Virus record (IMG/VR): IMGVR_UViG_3300034198_013760
Coordinates: 1-64,000 of that record
DNA: 64,000 bases
Strand: one strand, 5' to 3'
Source of the DNA: a virus
A program made the translations under genes and the position numbers. Each line of letters opens with the position of its first letter. The first letter of the stretch is position 1. Shown one piece after another: positions 1 through 9,400 of the stretch. Below the pieces are notes generated by a model. That model worked only from the letters and a program-made list of their open reading frames with translations, had not been told where the DNA came from and did not search any database.

Positions 1-1804
1 CAAAGTATGTTTGAATATTGAAATTTTGTCCTGTAAATGTACTTGCTGCTTTATTAACTAGTTGTGGACTTTGGTGGTCTCTTACTAATTCAAACCATCC
101 CGCCCCTTTTTGGAAGAATTCTCCGTTAACATTTTTAAGAGGTTTAGGATATCCATCAGAATCTACGGGATAATCAACTAATGTCGCATCGGCATCTGTT
201 GAAACTCTTAATGTAGTAAATCCTGTATAGTGAACACCCATTATAGAGAACGTAGTTCCGCTATCATAAACAGGTAGTATTTGTATTCTAGTTCCTCCCG
301 ATATACTTGCGTACTGACTTTCAAAATCACCCATGGTAATTTTTTGTCCAGCAACATAAATGTTCTCATTAAATTCAACTAACGCTTCAGGAGCTCCGAC
401 TAATCTCAATAAAAATTCAATAGATTTTCTAGTTCCTTTAGATTTAAAAAGATACGCCGCATTTAAAATTAAATTTCTGTAATACTGATAATTCATTTCA
501 GTTGGCGTATTTGCTCGAGAATATCCCGGATATTGGACTTGATTTGTGTTACCAAACACCGATTCCAAGAAATTATCATTTGTTATTGGAGATACATTTA
601 TCTTCCAACCAACTGTTTCAGCAAGATTCTTTAATAATTGCGATGGGATATCATCCTTAACTGTATAATTTACTGAATTCATAAACGCCAATGTGTCTAT
701 GAATTTTTTAACTTCATCAAAACTTCTACCATAGATTGATAATACTTTTTGAACCCTTTGGTCTGAAGTGTCAAAATCTTTAAATGATTGTGTCGTTAAA
801 AATCTAACAACTAAATCAGTTCTAAACGCGTCAAAATATTCTGCAATATCATTTAAAGATGTTAAATAATAATTAAATGCATCTGTAATTATATCTAAAT
901 TCCATACACCATTTAACGGCCAAGTTACAGTCGCATTATCAACATATAATAATCCGTCTTCAGTTTGTTTTGGTACTTGGAATGTTGCGGTGTATGCCGG
1001 AGAAATTAATCTGTTCAATAGAAATTTTTCAACTTCATCAAAAGGTTCTAAAAGAGCCTTATCTGAATAAAAACTACTAGGTCTTACCACCAAGTAACTT
1101 GTTGATGCGGATAATCCTGAAAAAGGATTTCCATCTACAGAGATTGTTAATAACCCCGAATAAAGGCTTTGTGTTGGCACTAAAAAAACTAAAGGATATT
1201 CATCAGAACCAATGAACAATGAATATTTTAAGTATTCTTTTGTTAGGTTTCTTAATGGAGAAACTTCATACTCTAATAAAGATATATTTCTTGTTGAGTT
1301 TACACTGAAATCAATATTAAAAGGATTTCTGATTGTTTGTATGTCAATGTCGAAAGTTGTTATATTTTCTAAAGAATCATAAACCGCATTTATTGCTGTA
1401 GTTCCTGTTGACGCATTTGGTCTTATTTGTGATACCTCAATCGCAGCAGGAAAGAAATTTATAATTTTTTGTATTGATGTTGAAATTCTTTTAGATAATG
1501 ACCCATATAAAGAAAATCGAGATATTTCTGATAAGTCGAAATTTGGATAAACTCTGAAATCTTTCGCAATAATTGCACGACTTTCTAAAACACTATCGAT
1601 ATTCAAAGTGTCTAATGATATTGGGTCTGAAAACGCCCCAATATTAAACTCTCTGTTTACCTTTTCAACTATTGATGTTGTAAACTCAAAATTTGCTTGC
1701 GTGAGCCCTCCTCCATCAACTAATTGAATACCAACTAAATTGTCAGAAAATGTTCCATCTCCTGCCGATGGTCTTGGGGGATATCTATAAAATTTTCTAG
1801 CCAT
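1..1804 (-). CDS. Baseplate wedge-like tail protein (gpI/gp7-like), 3' end cut by window
   Basis: The reading frame starts at the ATG at 1804, which overlaps the stop of the upstream gene by one base (TAATG), and stays open for about 600 codons to the window edge, so the C-terminus is missing. The N-terminus begins MARKFYRYPPRP. About residues 400-490 hold a segment ending in KSKGTRKSIEFLLRLVGAP, which resembles the KGT...L..LG pattern of P2 gpI-type baseplate proteins. The position downstream of gp25 and gp6 in the same operon agrees with a wedge or wedge-associated protein. The family call is inference from this short pattern and from gene order; the coding call itself is firm. Confidence 0.6.
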   Translation of the reverse strand, partial: MARKFYRYPPRPSAGDGTFSDNLVGIQLVDGGGLTQANFEFTTSIVEKVNREFNIGAFSDPISLDTLNIDSVLESRAIIAKDFRVYPNFDLSEISRFSLYGSLSKRISTSIQKIINFFPAAIEVSQIRPNASTGTTAINAVYDSLENITTFDIDIQTIRNPFNIDFSVNSTRNISLLEYEVSPLRNLTKEYLKYSLFIGSDEYPLVFLVPTQSLYSGLLTISVDGNPFSGLSASTSYLVVRPSSFYSDKALLEPFDEVEKFLLNRLISPAYTATFQVPKQTEDGLLYVDNATVTWPLNGVWNLDIITDAFNYYLTSLNDIAEYFDAFRTDLVVRFLTTQSFKDFDTSDQRVQKVLSIYGRSFDEVKKFIDTLAFMNSVNYTVKDDIPSQLLKNLAETVGWKINVSPITNDNFLESVFGNTNQVQYPGYSRANTPTEMNYQYYRNLILNAAYLFKSKGTRKSIEFLLRLVGAPEALVEFNENIYVAGQKITMGDFESQYASISGGTRIQILPVYDSGTTFSIMGVHYTGFTTLRVSTDADATLVDYPVDSDGYPKPLKNVNGEFFQKGAGWFELVRDHQSPQLVNKAASTFTGQNFNIQTYF

Positions 1805-2712
1805 TATGCAGTAATAGTGGTGAAGTTTTTACTAAAATCAATATTATTTCCTCTATCTTCTCTAACCTCATAAAGAAGTTTGTTATACTCATCTCTAATT
1901 TCATAAAGATTGTATTGTTTATATATATTGTTTGCAGAATCGTAGATGGTGTAAATTCCATCATCGATAGATTTAGTTTGATTTCCATAAAGAGCAATTG
2001 CCAATGTCGCAACATCGTATTCAACTATTTCAATATCCATGGTAATAGGATTAAAGAAAGTATTTGAAATTATTATACTTTGAGCGGGTTGTCCTATGAA
2101 TGGAGTCGCATTGGGTTTATTTGTTGGGGCAGAAGAAGGAGTTAATGTGCAAAACATTAAATTTGTAATCCCATCAACATATCTATATCGTATTGCTTTT
2201 TGGGATGTGTTAGTTAAGTTTTGAGTTACAGGTTCACAAAAAAAGTTAGATGTTATTACTCTAAAAAAGTTAGGTATCTTAGTTCCATCGTCATTCAAAT
2301 ACTCAACTCTGAACCCAACTAATCCTTGGGCAATAAATTTATTTTTAAAATTATTCGGAACGTTATCTAAATTTATGACAATACCTTTAACATTTGGTAA
2401 TGCGGATAATACACCGCAATCATTTATAACTGTTCTTATTTGTGCGGGTCTAATATATAAAGTATAAATTCCCAATTTATTAAATTCACCTGCGGGTAAT
2501 TTTAAATTATATAATCCACCAAGTATTTCCACACCATCATTACCACCTGTATTCGCATTATTGAAGTATGGTCTTAAAAGTGTTTTTGAATCCAAAGTTT
2601 TAAGAACAAAATTATCCGTAACATCTCTAGATGGTGTATAATTTAATATTATTTCAACATCTTCGGGTGAAACGTCCGCTGGTCTTATTGTTCCGTATGT
2701 TCCTGTTGCCAT
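1804..2712 (-). CDS. Unknown virion/tail-appendage protein, 302 aa
   Basis: Product not recognised. It begins MATGTYGTIRPADVSPEDVE and is rich in Asn, Thr, Ile and aromatic residues, with no signal peptide or membrane segment, which suggests a beta-rich structural protein. It sits in the run of tail genes downstream of gp6, separated from the upstream gene by 47 bases that carry a TATTTAT element, so it may head a sub-transcript. The next gene starts on its stop codon, suggesting translational coupling with the wedge-like protein. A role in the baseplate or short appendages is inferred only from context. Confidence 0.6.
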   Translation of the reverse strand: MATGTYGTIRPADVSPEDVEIILNYTPSRDVTDNFVLKTLDSKTLLRPYFNNANTGGNDGVEILGGLYNLKLPAGEFNKLGIYTLYIRPAQIRTVINDCGVLSALPNVKGIVINLDNVPNNFKNKFIAQGLVGFRVEYLNDDGTKIPNFFRVITSNFFCEPVTQNLTNTSQKAIRYRYVDGITNLMFCTLTPSSAPTNKPNATPFIGQPAQSIIISNTFFNPITMDIEIVEYDVATLAIALYGNQTKSIDDGIYTIYDSANNIYKQYNLYEIRDEYNKLLYEVREDRGNNIDFSKNFTTITA

Positions 2713-2732
2713 TTTTTATTTGTTAGTTACTT

Positions 2733-2739
2733 ATAAATA
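2733..2739 (-). promoter_or_regulatory. TATTTAT promoter-like element before the 302-aa gene
   Basis: Coding-strand context AATATTTATAAG, ending 20 bases before the ATG at 2712, in the gap after the PKD-protein gene. Confidence 0.4.
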
Positions 2740-2759
2740 TTTTATTAACGTTTTTTGAG

Positions 2760-3872
2760 TTATAGTTCTTCACCTTTCTTGAAATTAAAAAATCCATATC
2801 CATATAATTCTAAATCTCCAATATTATTTACCTCAGATAATCTCTGAACTCTTTCCAATGCACTGTTCTTACCTCTTTCAATATATACATCAGATTGTAC
2901 TTCTGACTGAAATATTATGTTTAATAATGACTCGTCTTTTACTATCGGTTCTTGTAATAACCAATCTGCAGTAAGTCCTGATGAACCTAAAGCGTATATT
3001 GTTGTTCCGCCTGAAAAATCAAAATAATCAACATCTTGTATTGTATAAGCAGTGAAAGATGGATTTATTGATGTTATCACACCAAAAAATTGATTGTTTT
3101 TATCAAAAATTGGTTGGTTTACTTGGTACTTAACTGTACCATATCTTCTTAATTCGGTAATTCGAGAATTTGTGTTACCTGTTATAGGAAATGGAACACT
3201 TACAAAATTACTCGAAACTTGTGCTGATATTTGATTTATTGCGTCTCCATCAAAAATATAGTCATATGAAATTAAAGTTCCTGACCAAGAACCAGTGTTT
3301 GGTGAAAAATATGCAGTACCATTTGGATTTGGTATTGTTAGTCCGGTAAATGGAACTTCAACAATTTTTTTAACAATATTAACTCCCCATGGATTTGTTT
3401 GACTTAGGGTTATTGTATATTCACCATCATTGATATAATCATGTGTTATATAATTTGGTGAAAATGTAGTTATAGTTTGTATTGGCGAATTGTCTCCCCA
3501 GTCAACAGTATATGATGATAATTCTAAATAATTTTTATACTCATGGTCAGATGTGTTATAGAAAAAATATCTTTTTGGGGTTGAAGTTGTTGCCGAAAAT
3601 ATAAAATTTTTAACCGTATCCGCTTGTAATAACGCTCCGTCAAATACAGAATAATATCCAACATCAACCGCCGATTCTGTCAATAAAATTGGTATTGTCA
3701 ACCCGGTTAACAAAGAGTCACCATTTGTACCTCCTGATAAGATACTTGTCATGGCCGAATAAACAAATGTGCATCCACTTGAGTACGTAGCACCACTAGG
3801 ATAACAAACTTTAAAAATGTCTCCGTCTAAAACCTCTGGCGATATTTTTATATAATATTTATCTTCGTACAT
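2760..3872 (-). CDS. Tail-appendage protein with PKD-like domain, 370 aa
   Basis: Around residues 125-175 there is a PKD-type immunoglobulin-like signature: a VDWGDNSP turn followed by an HDYINDGEYTITL strand, the usual WGD...Y...G.Y.ITL spacing. PKD domains typically serve as spacers or adhesion modules in surface proteins. The remainder is Ser/Thr/Gly-rich and beta-like with no membrane segments. The gene is one base away from its upstream neighbour (start of this gene at 3872, next stop at 3874), so it is clearly operonic with the tail genes. I infer a surface-exposed tail component, perhaps binding glycans; the exact role is unknown. Confidence 0.6.
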   Translation of the reverse strand: MYEDKYYIKISPEVLDGDIFKVCYPSGATYSSGCTFVYSAMTSILSGGTNGDSLLTGLTIPILLTESAVDVGYYSVFDGALLQADTVKNFIFSATTSTPKRYFFYNTSDHEYKNYLELSSYTVDWGDNSPIQTITTFSPNYITHDYINDGEYTITLSQTNPWGVNIVKKIVEVPFTGLTIPNPNGTAYFSPNTGSWSGTLISYDYIFDGDAINQISAQVSSNFVSVPFPITGNTNSRITELRRYGTVKYQVNQPIFDKNNQFFGVITSINPSFTAYTIQDVDYFDFSGGTTIYALGSSGLTADWLLQEPIVKDESLLNIIFQSEVQSDVYIERGKNSALERVQRLSEVNNIGDLELYGYGFFNFKKGEEL

Positions 3873-3873
3873 A

Positions 3874-4686
3874 TTATGGATTTATATATTCATACCATTT
3901 TATGGGTTTAGTTTCATCACCGACTAAAATTGAACCTCCTCCTGATATATCATATATTTTATAGGTATAATCATTATAGTTTAAAACCACTTTATAATAA
4001 AAGTATTTAGATTGCGGAAATGAAAATTTATCACCGAGAATTGCTGATTGTGGTGTATTCATCATTTTAACAAAGTATCCATTTTTAGCGTCAAAAAATT
4101 TAGCAGTCATATAGAAAGTATTAATATTTAAAAACTTTCTATTTTTTAACCAATAAATAAAATATCCTTCTAAATCCCCTAAATAATCTAATTTAAATGT
4201 TGGTATCTTTATATTTTTAACTTGGAAATCTACAGTTGAAGCGGTAGTTTGTCCTTGTTGTGTTGGTAAAATTAGTGTAACATAATTTTTTTGGGTCTTT
4301 AAATTAGTACTATCATATAAGTCTAACTTAAAAAAAGATTTTTTAAATGAATTCGCAAACAAATAAACTTCTTTTGTTGTAAACCCTTGTGTTACATATG
4401 AGTTATCCCAAACTGCAGTATTAATTGTCGCCCCATCAGGTAAAAAATAAAACTCATAATTTAAATCAGTTTTTACTATATTTTTTTTAGTGTCTAAAAT
4501 ACCTGAATATTTAAATCTTGCCGTCTCAAAATCTTTTTCCTCATTAAGTATTTTTTTAACCGCGTCCTTTTCATAGTAGGCCAAAGAATCTTCTCTACCA
4601 TCAAAGTCCCATGTCATTTGTATTGGTATTACAATTTCTTTGTCAGTATTAGTAGGTCTGACTAATGTTATCTTATTCACATCCAT
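3874..4686 (-). CDS. Unknown tail protein, 270 aa
   Basis: I place the start at the ATG at 4686 (MDVNKITLVRPTNTD) rather than the in-frame ATG at 4782. The longer version would overlap the upstream gene by 110 bases, and its extra 32 residues (rich in Y, C and H) look like translated out-of-frame sequence, whereas the short version overlaps by only 14. The protein is rich in Lys, Tyr, Phe and Asp with alternating hydrophobic residues, suggesting beta sandwiches. No family recognised. Its operon position among baseplate and appendage genes suggests a virion structural role. Confidence 0.6.
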   Translation of the reverse strand: MDVNKITLVRPTNTDKEIVIPIQMTWDFDGREDSLAYYEKDAVKKILNEEKDFETARFKYSGILDTKKNIVKTDLNYEFYFLPDGATINTAVWDNSYVTQGFTTKEVYLFANSFKKSFFKLDLYDSTNLKTQKNYVTLILPTQQGQTTASTVDFQVKNIKIPTFKLDYLGDLEGYFIYWLKNRKFLNINTFYMTAKFFDAKNGYFVKMMNTPQSAILGDKFSFPQSKYFYYKVVLNYNDYTYKIYDISGGGSILVGDETKPIKWYEYINP

Positions 4687-6469
4687 CGATAATTGGGTCT
4701 GATATACTATATATATTTTGAGGCACGTTTCCTTCAGGAAATACTCTAAATATAATTTTGGTTGATGGATAATGACATCCATTTAAGAATGGATAATCAA
4801 CACCTAATCCATTAGATTCGACAAAACCGTAAGTGTATAGGTCTCTCCATCTTAATGTTCTATAATATTTTGAATAGAAAGCGTAATCCGGAACTTGGTC
4901 TGCGTATTTTATATCCGCTTCCTCAATGTAATCAGAATAAACTTTTAATGTTATTGGGTGATGTACTTTATAATAGTACCCATCCTGATTTAATAATTTT
5001 GAAGGACCTTGTTCGGCAATTGCTGATTCAACAAATAATTTGTCGTTAAAAACAAATTTATGGTATATATCAGAAATAACTCTTTCTTTTTGTTGGAATT
5101 GATTGAACTCACAAAAAGGTCCGTTTATCGTATCACCACTTTTTAAATCTTTATTATAATAAAACGTATAATTATTACCACCTAAAAGTTTTACGTATTT
5201 TCTAGTTTCTATTTTTGTTCTATTATCGGCATTTAGATTTGACCAATAAGGTGATACTGTTGTTGATATATTAAATCCAAACCCTTCTTTCAATGCAGGA
5301 GTATTAATTATTGTTCCGTCTATTGGTTTATTAAACCACCCAAAATATCCTTTATTAACAAAAGTAAAATAAATTTCAGTTATAGGTCTTTTTAAATTAT
5401 CTCTAAATCTTTTAAGGTCTATATCCTTTGAAAAACTAAGAAGATATGATTGATTTCCTTCTCTTTGGGTTATTCTTGCTTGTTTGTCAGGTGTTAATGA
5501 ACTAAACTCATATTGTCTTTCAGCGTCAAATGGATTTAACTCAAATGCCGCATTTGTTAGTATTGCCTCATCCACATTTGTTAATATTCTATGTCTTCTA
5601 ACATAATATATTGACTTGGTTTCCGCAGAATTTGTAATATCAACAATTCTTTTAAACGTACCTTTAGATGAATTATTAAAATTACCATAGTAAAAACCAT
5701 AATTGAATATATTAAAAATATATTTATCTGAATTAAAACCTGATTGTCCTAAAGAATATACTTGAAATACTTTTTGTCCATTATACCCATTCCAACCCGG
5801 AATGTTTAGCTCCACATACTCACCAACAGATAATCCATGTTCAACAGGACAAACAAACGAAATTAAATCTTGCCCATTTTCAACATAAGGATTCTGAATA
5901 TAAAAAGGTATTCCGTCACCCGATTTCCAATTAACAATTGAACCATCGGGATAATAATATTTTAATTTTTTTAGAGTATCATTTCTATACGCATAAGAAA
6001 GGTATTGTGTCCAATTATATGTTGACGCACTTTTGTTAACAAACCATATATGTGGGTCTGTCGTCCCTGAATTAGTTGTATATCCTGATATATTATTATC
6101 TGTACGTATTAAGTCAAACTCATTGTATTGTGGAAATCCAGAATAACTAGTATTACCAAATGAACTTAATAGATTAACATAATATAAATTATTAGTAAAA
6201 GGTTTATATTCATTTGTTACCCCCAAAAAAGTTGTTCCGCTATAGACATTATAAAAAATAAAATCTATTTCAGCGGTTGGTCTGAATGTTGTTGATTCTT
6301 GTCTTTCATCATCAAATACTTGAGATAAACTCAAGACACTACTCCTGTCAAACTCATCTAGTTCTTTTTGAGTATTATCTAAAGGGACAACTAAAGATAA
6401 ATCGGTATTAATTGCCGTCTTATATCTTTTAGAACCTAAAACTATAGTTGTATCTTTTCTATTGGTCAT
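4673..6469 (-). CDS. Unknown structural protein, 598 aa
   Basis: This is a long, aromatic- and Asn-rich protein with no obvious catalytic motif, membrane segment or signal peptide. It begins MTNRKDTTIVLGSKRYKTAI. Its start overlaps the end of the 1661-aa upstream gene by 11 bases and its end overlaps the next gene by 14, so the block is translated as a coupled series. Composition (many Tyr, Asn, Phe and Gly in alternating patterns) is typical of beta-structured phage tail proteins. I do not recognise the family; assignment to the baseplate periphery is contextual. Confidence 0.6.
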   Translation of the reverse strand: MTNRKDTTIVLGSKRYKTAINTDLSLVVPLDNTQKELDEFDRSSVLSLSQVFDDERQESTTFRPTAEIDFIFYNVYSGTTFLGVTNEYKPFTNNLYYVNLLSSFGNTSYSGFPQYNEFDLIRTDNNISGYTTNSGTTDPHIWFVNKSASTYNWTQYLSYAYRNDTLKKLKYYYPDGSIVNWKSGDGIPFYIQNPYVENGQDLISFVCPVEHGLSVGEYVELNIPGWNGYNGQKVFQVYSLGQSGFNSDKYIFNIFNYGFYYGNFNNSSKGTFKRIVDITNSAETKSIYYVRRHRILTNVDEAILTNAAFELNPFDAERQYEFSSLTPDKQARITQREGNQSYLLSFSKDIDLKRFRDNLKRPITEIYFTFVNKGYFGWFNKPIDGTIINTPALKEGFGFNISTTVSPYWSNLNADNRTKIETRKYVKLLGGNNYTFYYNKDLKSGDTINGPFCEFNQFQQKERVISDIYHKFVFNDKLFVESAIAEQGPSKLLNQDGYYYKVHHPITLKVYSDYIEEADIKYADQVPDYAFYSKYYRTLRWRDLYTYGFVESNGLGVDYPFLNGCHYPSTKIIFRVFPEGNVPQNIYSISDPIIDGCE

Positions 6470-9400
6470 TATAATTAATTTCTCCTAAGAATTCATTTCT
6501 AAATTTATTTAATGATGTAACACCTTTTTTAAGTCCAAAATAAAAATAAAACGGAGCTCCACCGAGTGTTTGTGGAGGATTAAATGTTATTCCCGAATCT
6601 TGGAAAAGAGATGTTGTTGGGTTGTTACTATTATCTGCATATATATAACCTTTTGCATTATATTGGTTAACACCTATATTATATTTTGGATATGGGTCAG
6701 AAAGTCTGTCCATCGCCTGATATTTAAATTGTCTTATTTCAGTTCCAACGGTATTTGTTCCCCATTCATTAAGTTGACTACCAAATACAGTTGTTGATGA
6801 TTGTAAATTCCAACTATAGTGTGGAGTTAATTGAGTGTGAATAGGTACGTAATCGTAAGCGTAAACTGTTGGAAATAATACATTCCATCTAATTGTTCTA
6901 ACAGGAGATAGATAGTCTCTTATTTGCATTCCTTCGGTTGTTGCTGAAAAGAATACACCCATCATAATACTATTAGTCGCGGTAACGTTTGCTGCTAAAA
7001 CCGAATTTGCCGGAGGAGTAGTACTATAAGCTCCAGCACTTGTATCAAATGGTACTATACCTAATTGTGTATTTACTGCTGCCGTTTGAGCAAAATCTGC
7101 ATCTACCTTTAACCCATTTCTTGAAAATAATTTTCTTATTTGGTTTCCAACAAATGAGTTTAAAAAGCTTGAGTCTATAATTCTTAAAATACCAAATAAA
7201 TTAACAATATCTGAATTGTCATGGTGGGTTGTCTCCGTAAAGTTTTTCATATTATATCCTTCGTAATTACCATTAAGTGTGATATATTTTAAAAACTCAT
7301 CTCTAGGACCCATATTAAATACCGTTGTGGGATATTTTAAATTTTTACTATTTGACCCCTTATCTGTTCTTCCTGGACTATTCGCGCCAATAAAAGATGT
7401 TCCATCCCAAGGAGAACTTCTATAGTAAAAATTGTTAGTTGTTGGGTGTAATACAATCACATATGGACAATATTTACGCTGGCTAACTTGATTTAGACTA
7501 TTATAATATGTGTTTATCTTAAACGGAAACGCAAATAAAGTACCGTTTACCCAATTATTATTGAATACCTCACTTAAAACTCCTTGACATAGCCCGTAGA
7601 AAAATTTAAATCTGACAAACCATCTAGGGTATGATGCGATATCTTTTGCAATGTCTTCCGTAAGTATTTTAAACGGATTACTATTGTCACAATTTTTACA
7701 AAAAACATAGCATCCGGAACTATCTATAATATCATCATCTTTACATGATTGGTCTACAGTTAAACCTAATCCTGAATTTCTATAACAATTTAAATCGACT
7801 AATGCCGAACAATCATTAAATGTTGCCAAAGCGCTGTCTTCAAAAGAGGTTGCCCCACTTTCAGAAGACCCATCTTGATTTGACCCACCTGTACTTACTC
7901 CCGGTAATACCTGTACCGCACCTGTATTTGAGTATGGATAAATGACTATCGATTGATTTTGTTGTAGTAAATATGTGTTATTATTTTGACTTGATGATGC
8001 GGGGTATGTGTCAGAAGACGGTAATCTATCACTTCTCATTACATTTAATAACCCATTTGACATTATCATTGGAGGAGTTGTGTAATATGTGTATATCGGA
8101 CTATAATATACCACTGGCACACCAGAAGTACTTTTAAACATATAAGATGCACCAACAATTGATTCATTACTATCATATTTTTGAGGGACATTAAATGTAG
8201 AACTCCAATAGTGGTTACCGTTAGGTGACCCATCTTGACTGACAATGTCTTTATATGGTACCGCAACTGAATGACATGCATTTATTACTGAAACATTATT
8301 ACACCTAGCGTTAACTTGTGTATAATTCAACAAATACGTTGGATTTGGAGGAGAAACATTATAACCTGCAGGAGGAAATGGTGAGGGTGCCGCAGGAGGA
8401 TAAACCCCATATGTATTTCTATAACAAATACTTGAATAATATTTATGATTATTTGTTGGGTATTGACTATACGATGGTGATGGTTGAAAAAAAACTGATG
8501 GGAAAAATAAATTGAATCCATTATTTGCCGTACCATTATTAATTTGAGTAGGTGACGGTTGGTGGTCATACATTATTTCAACTTGGTCGTATATTTCCCC
8601 AGATTGTAAAAGAGTTTGGTCTGAGTTTTTAATTGGTACGTTTAATCTATATTGACCTGTGACTTTGTGTTGTGCCGAACCAAAAGAAGTTAATCCAAAA
8701 ATTTTACTTAAATCAAACTCAATTGCCGTCTTTGGTGAATATGGGTCAACCCCTCTTTGGACTATAACTACTACTTGTTCATTATCCACATAATCAATAG
8801 GTGTTATTGATTTAGATGAACATGGAATCCATTGGAGGTTTAATGAATCCCAATCATAAGAATATATCGTTGTATTACTTTCTAATATGTCTGAAAAACT
8901 ATTATTTAATGCCGTTGAGTTAATAGCCCTGAATTGGGTAATTGTCATAGCGGTTATAACTTGGAAATATTCAATATCTGACGGATAAGAATATACGATA
9001 GTACTGCCCGCATTTGACGCAATTTGAGGTGTGTTGTAAGTTACCGGTATATTAGAATTTATGCCCGCTCTTTGTGTTAAACTTGCATAAGTAATTTGTA
9101 CTGAACTTGGGTAATTAGTTGTTCCTGTTAAAGAATTAGTACCAAAACTGTTTGTAGTCGCCCCAGTAACATTAGGGTCTAAAGAACTTCCTGGCCTAAC
9201 AAAACTAAAAAGTGTTCCTGCCGTCCAAACCGCAGGTCCGTTTTCATTTGCTAAAAACGTCAAGGTGTTGTCAAGGTGAAATAAATTAGGATTAGAATTA
9301 TTTACCGCGGGCTCGACTACAACTCTAACTTGATTTCTACCTGTAAAATACGAGCCTTTAGCATTAAATAAGTTTATTCTCTCACCAAGTGGTAAATCAT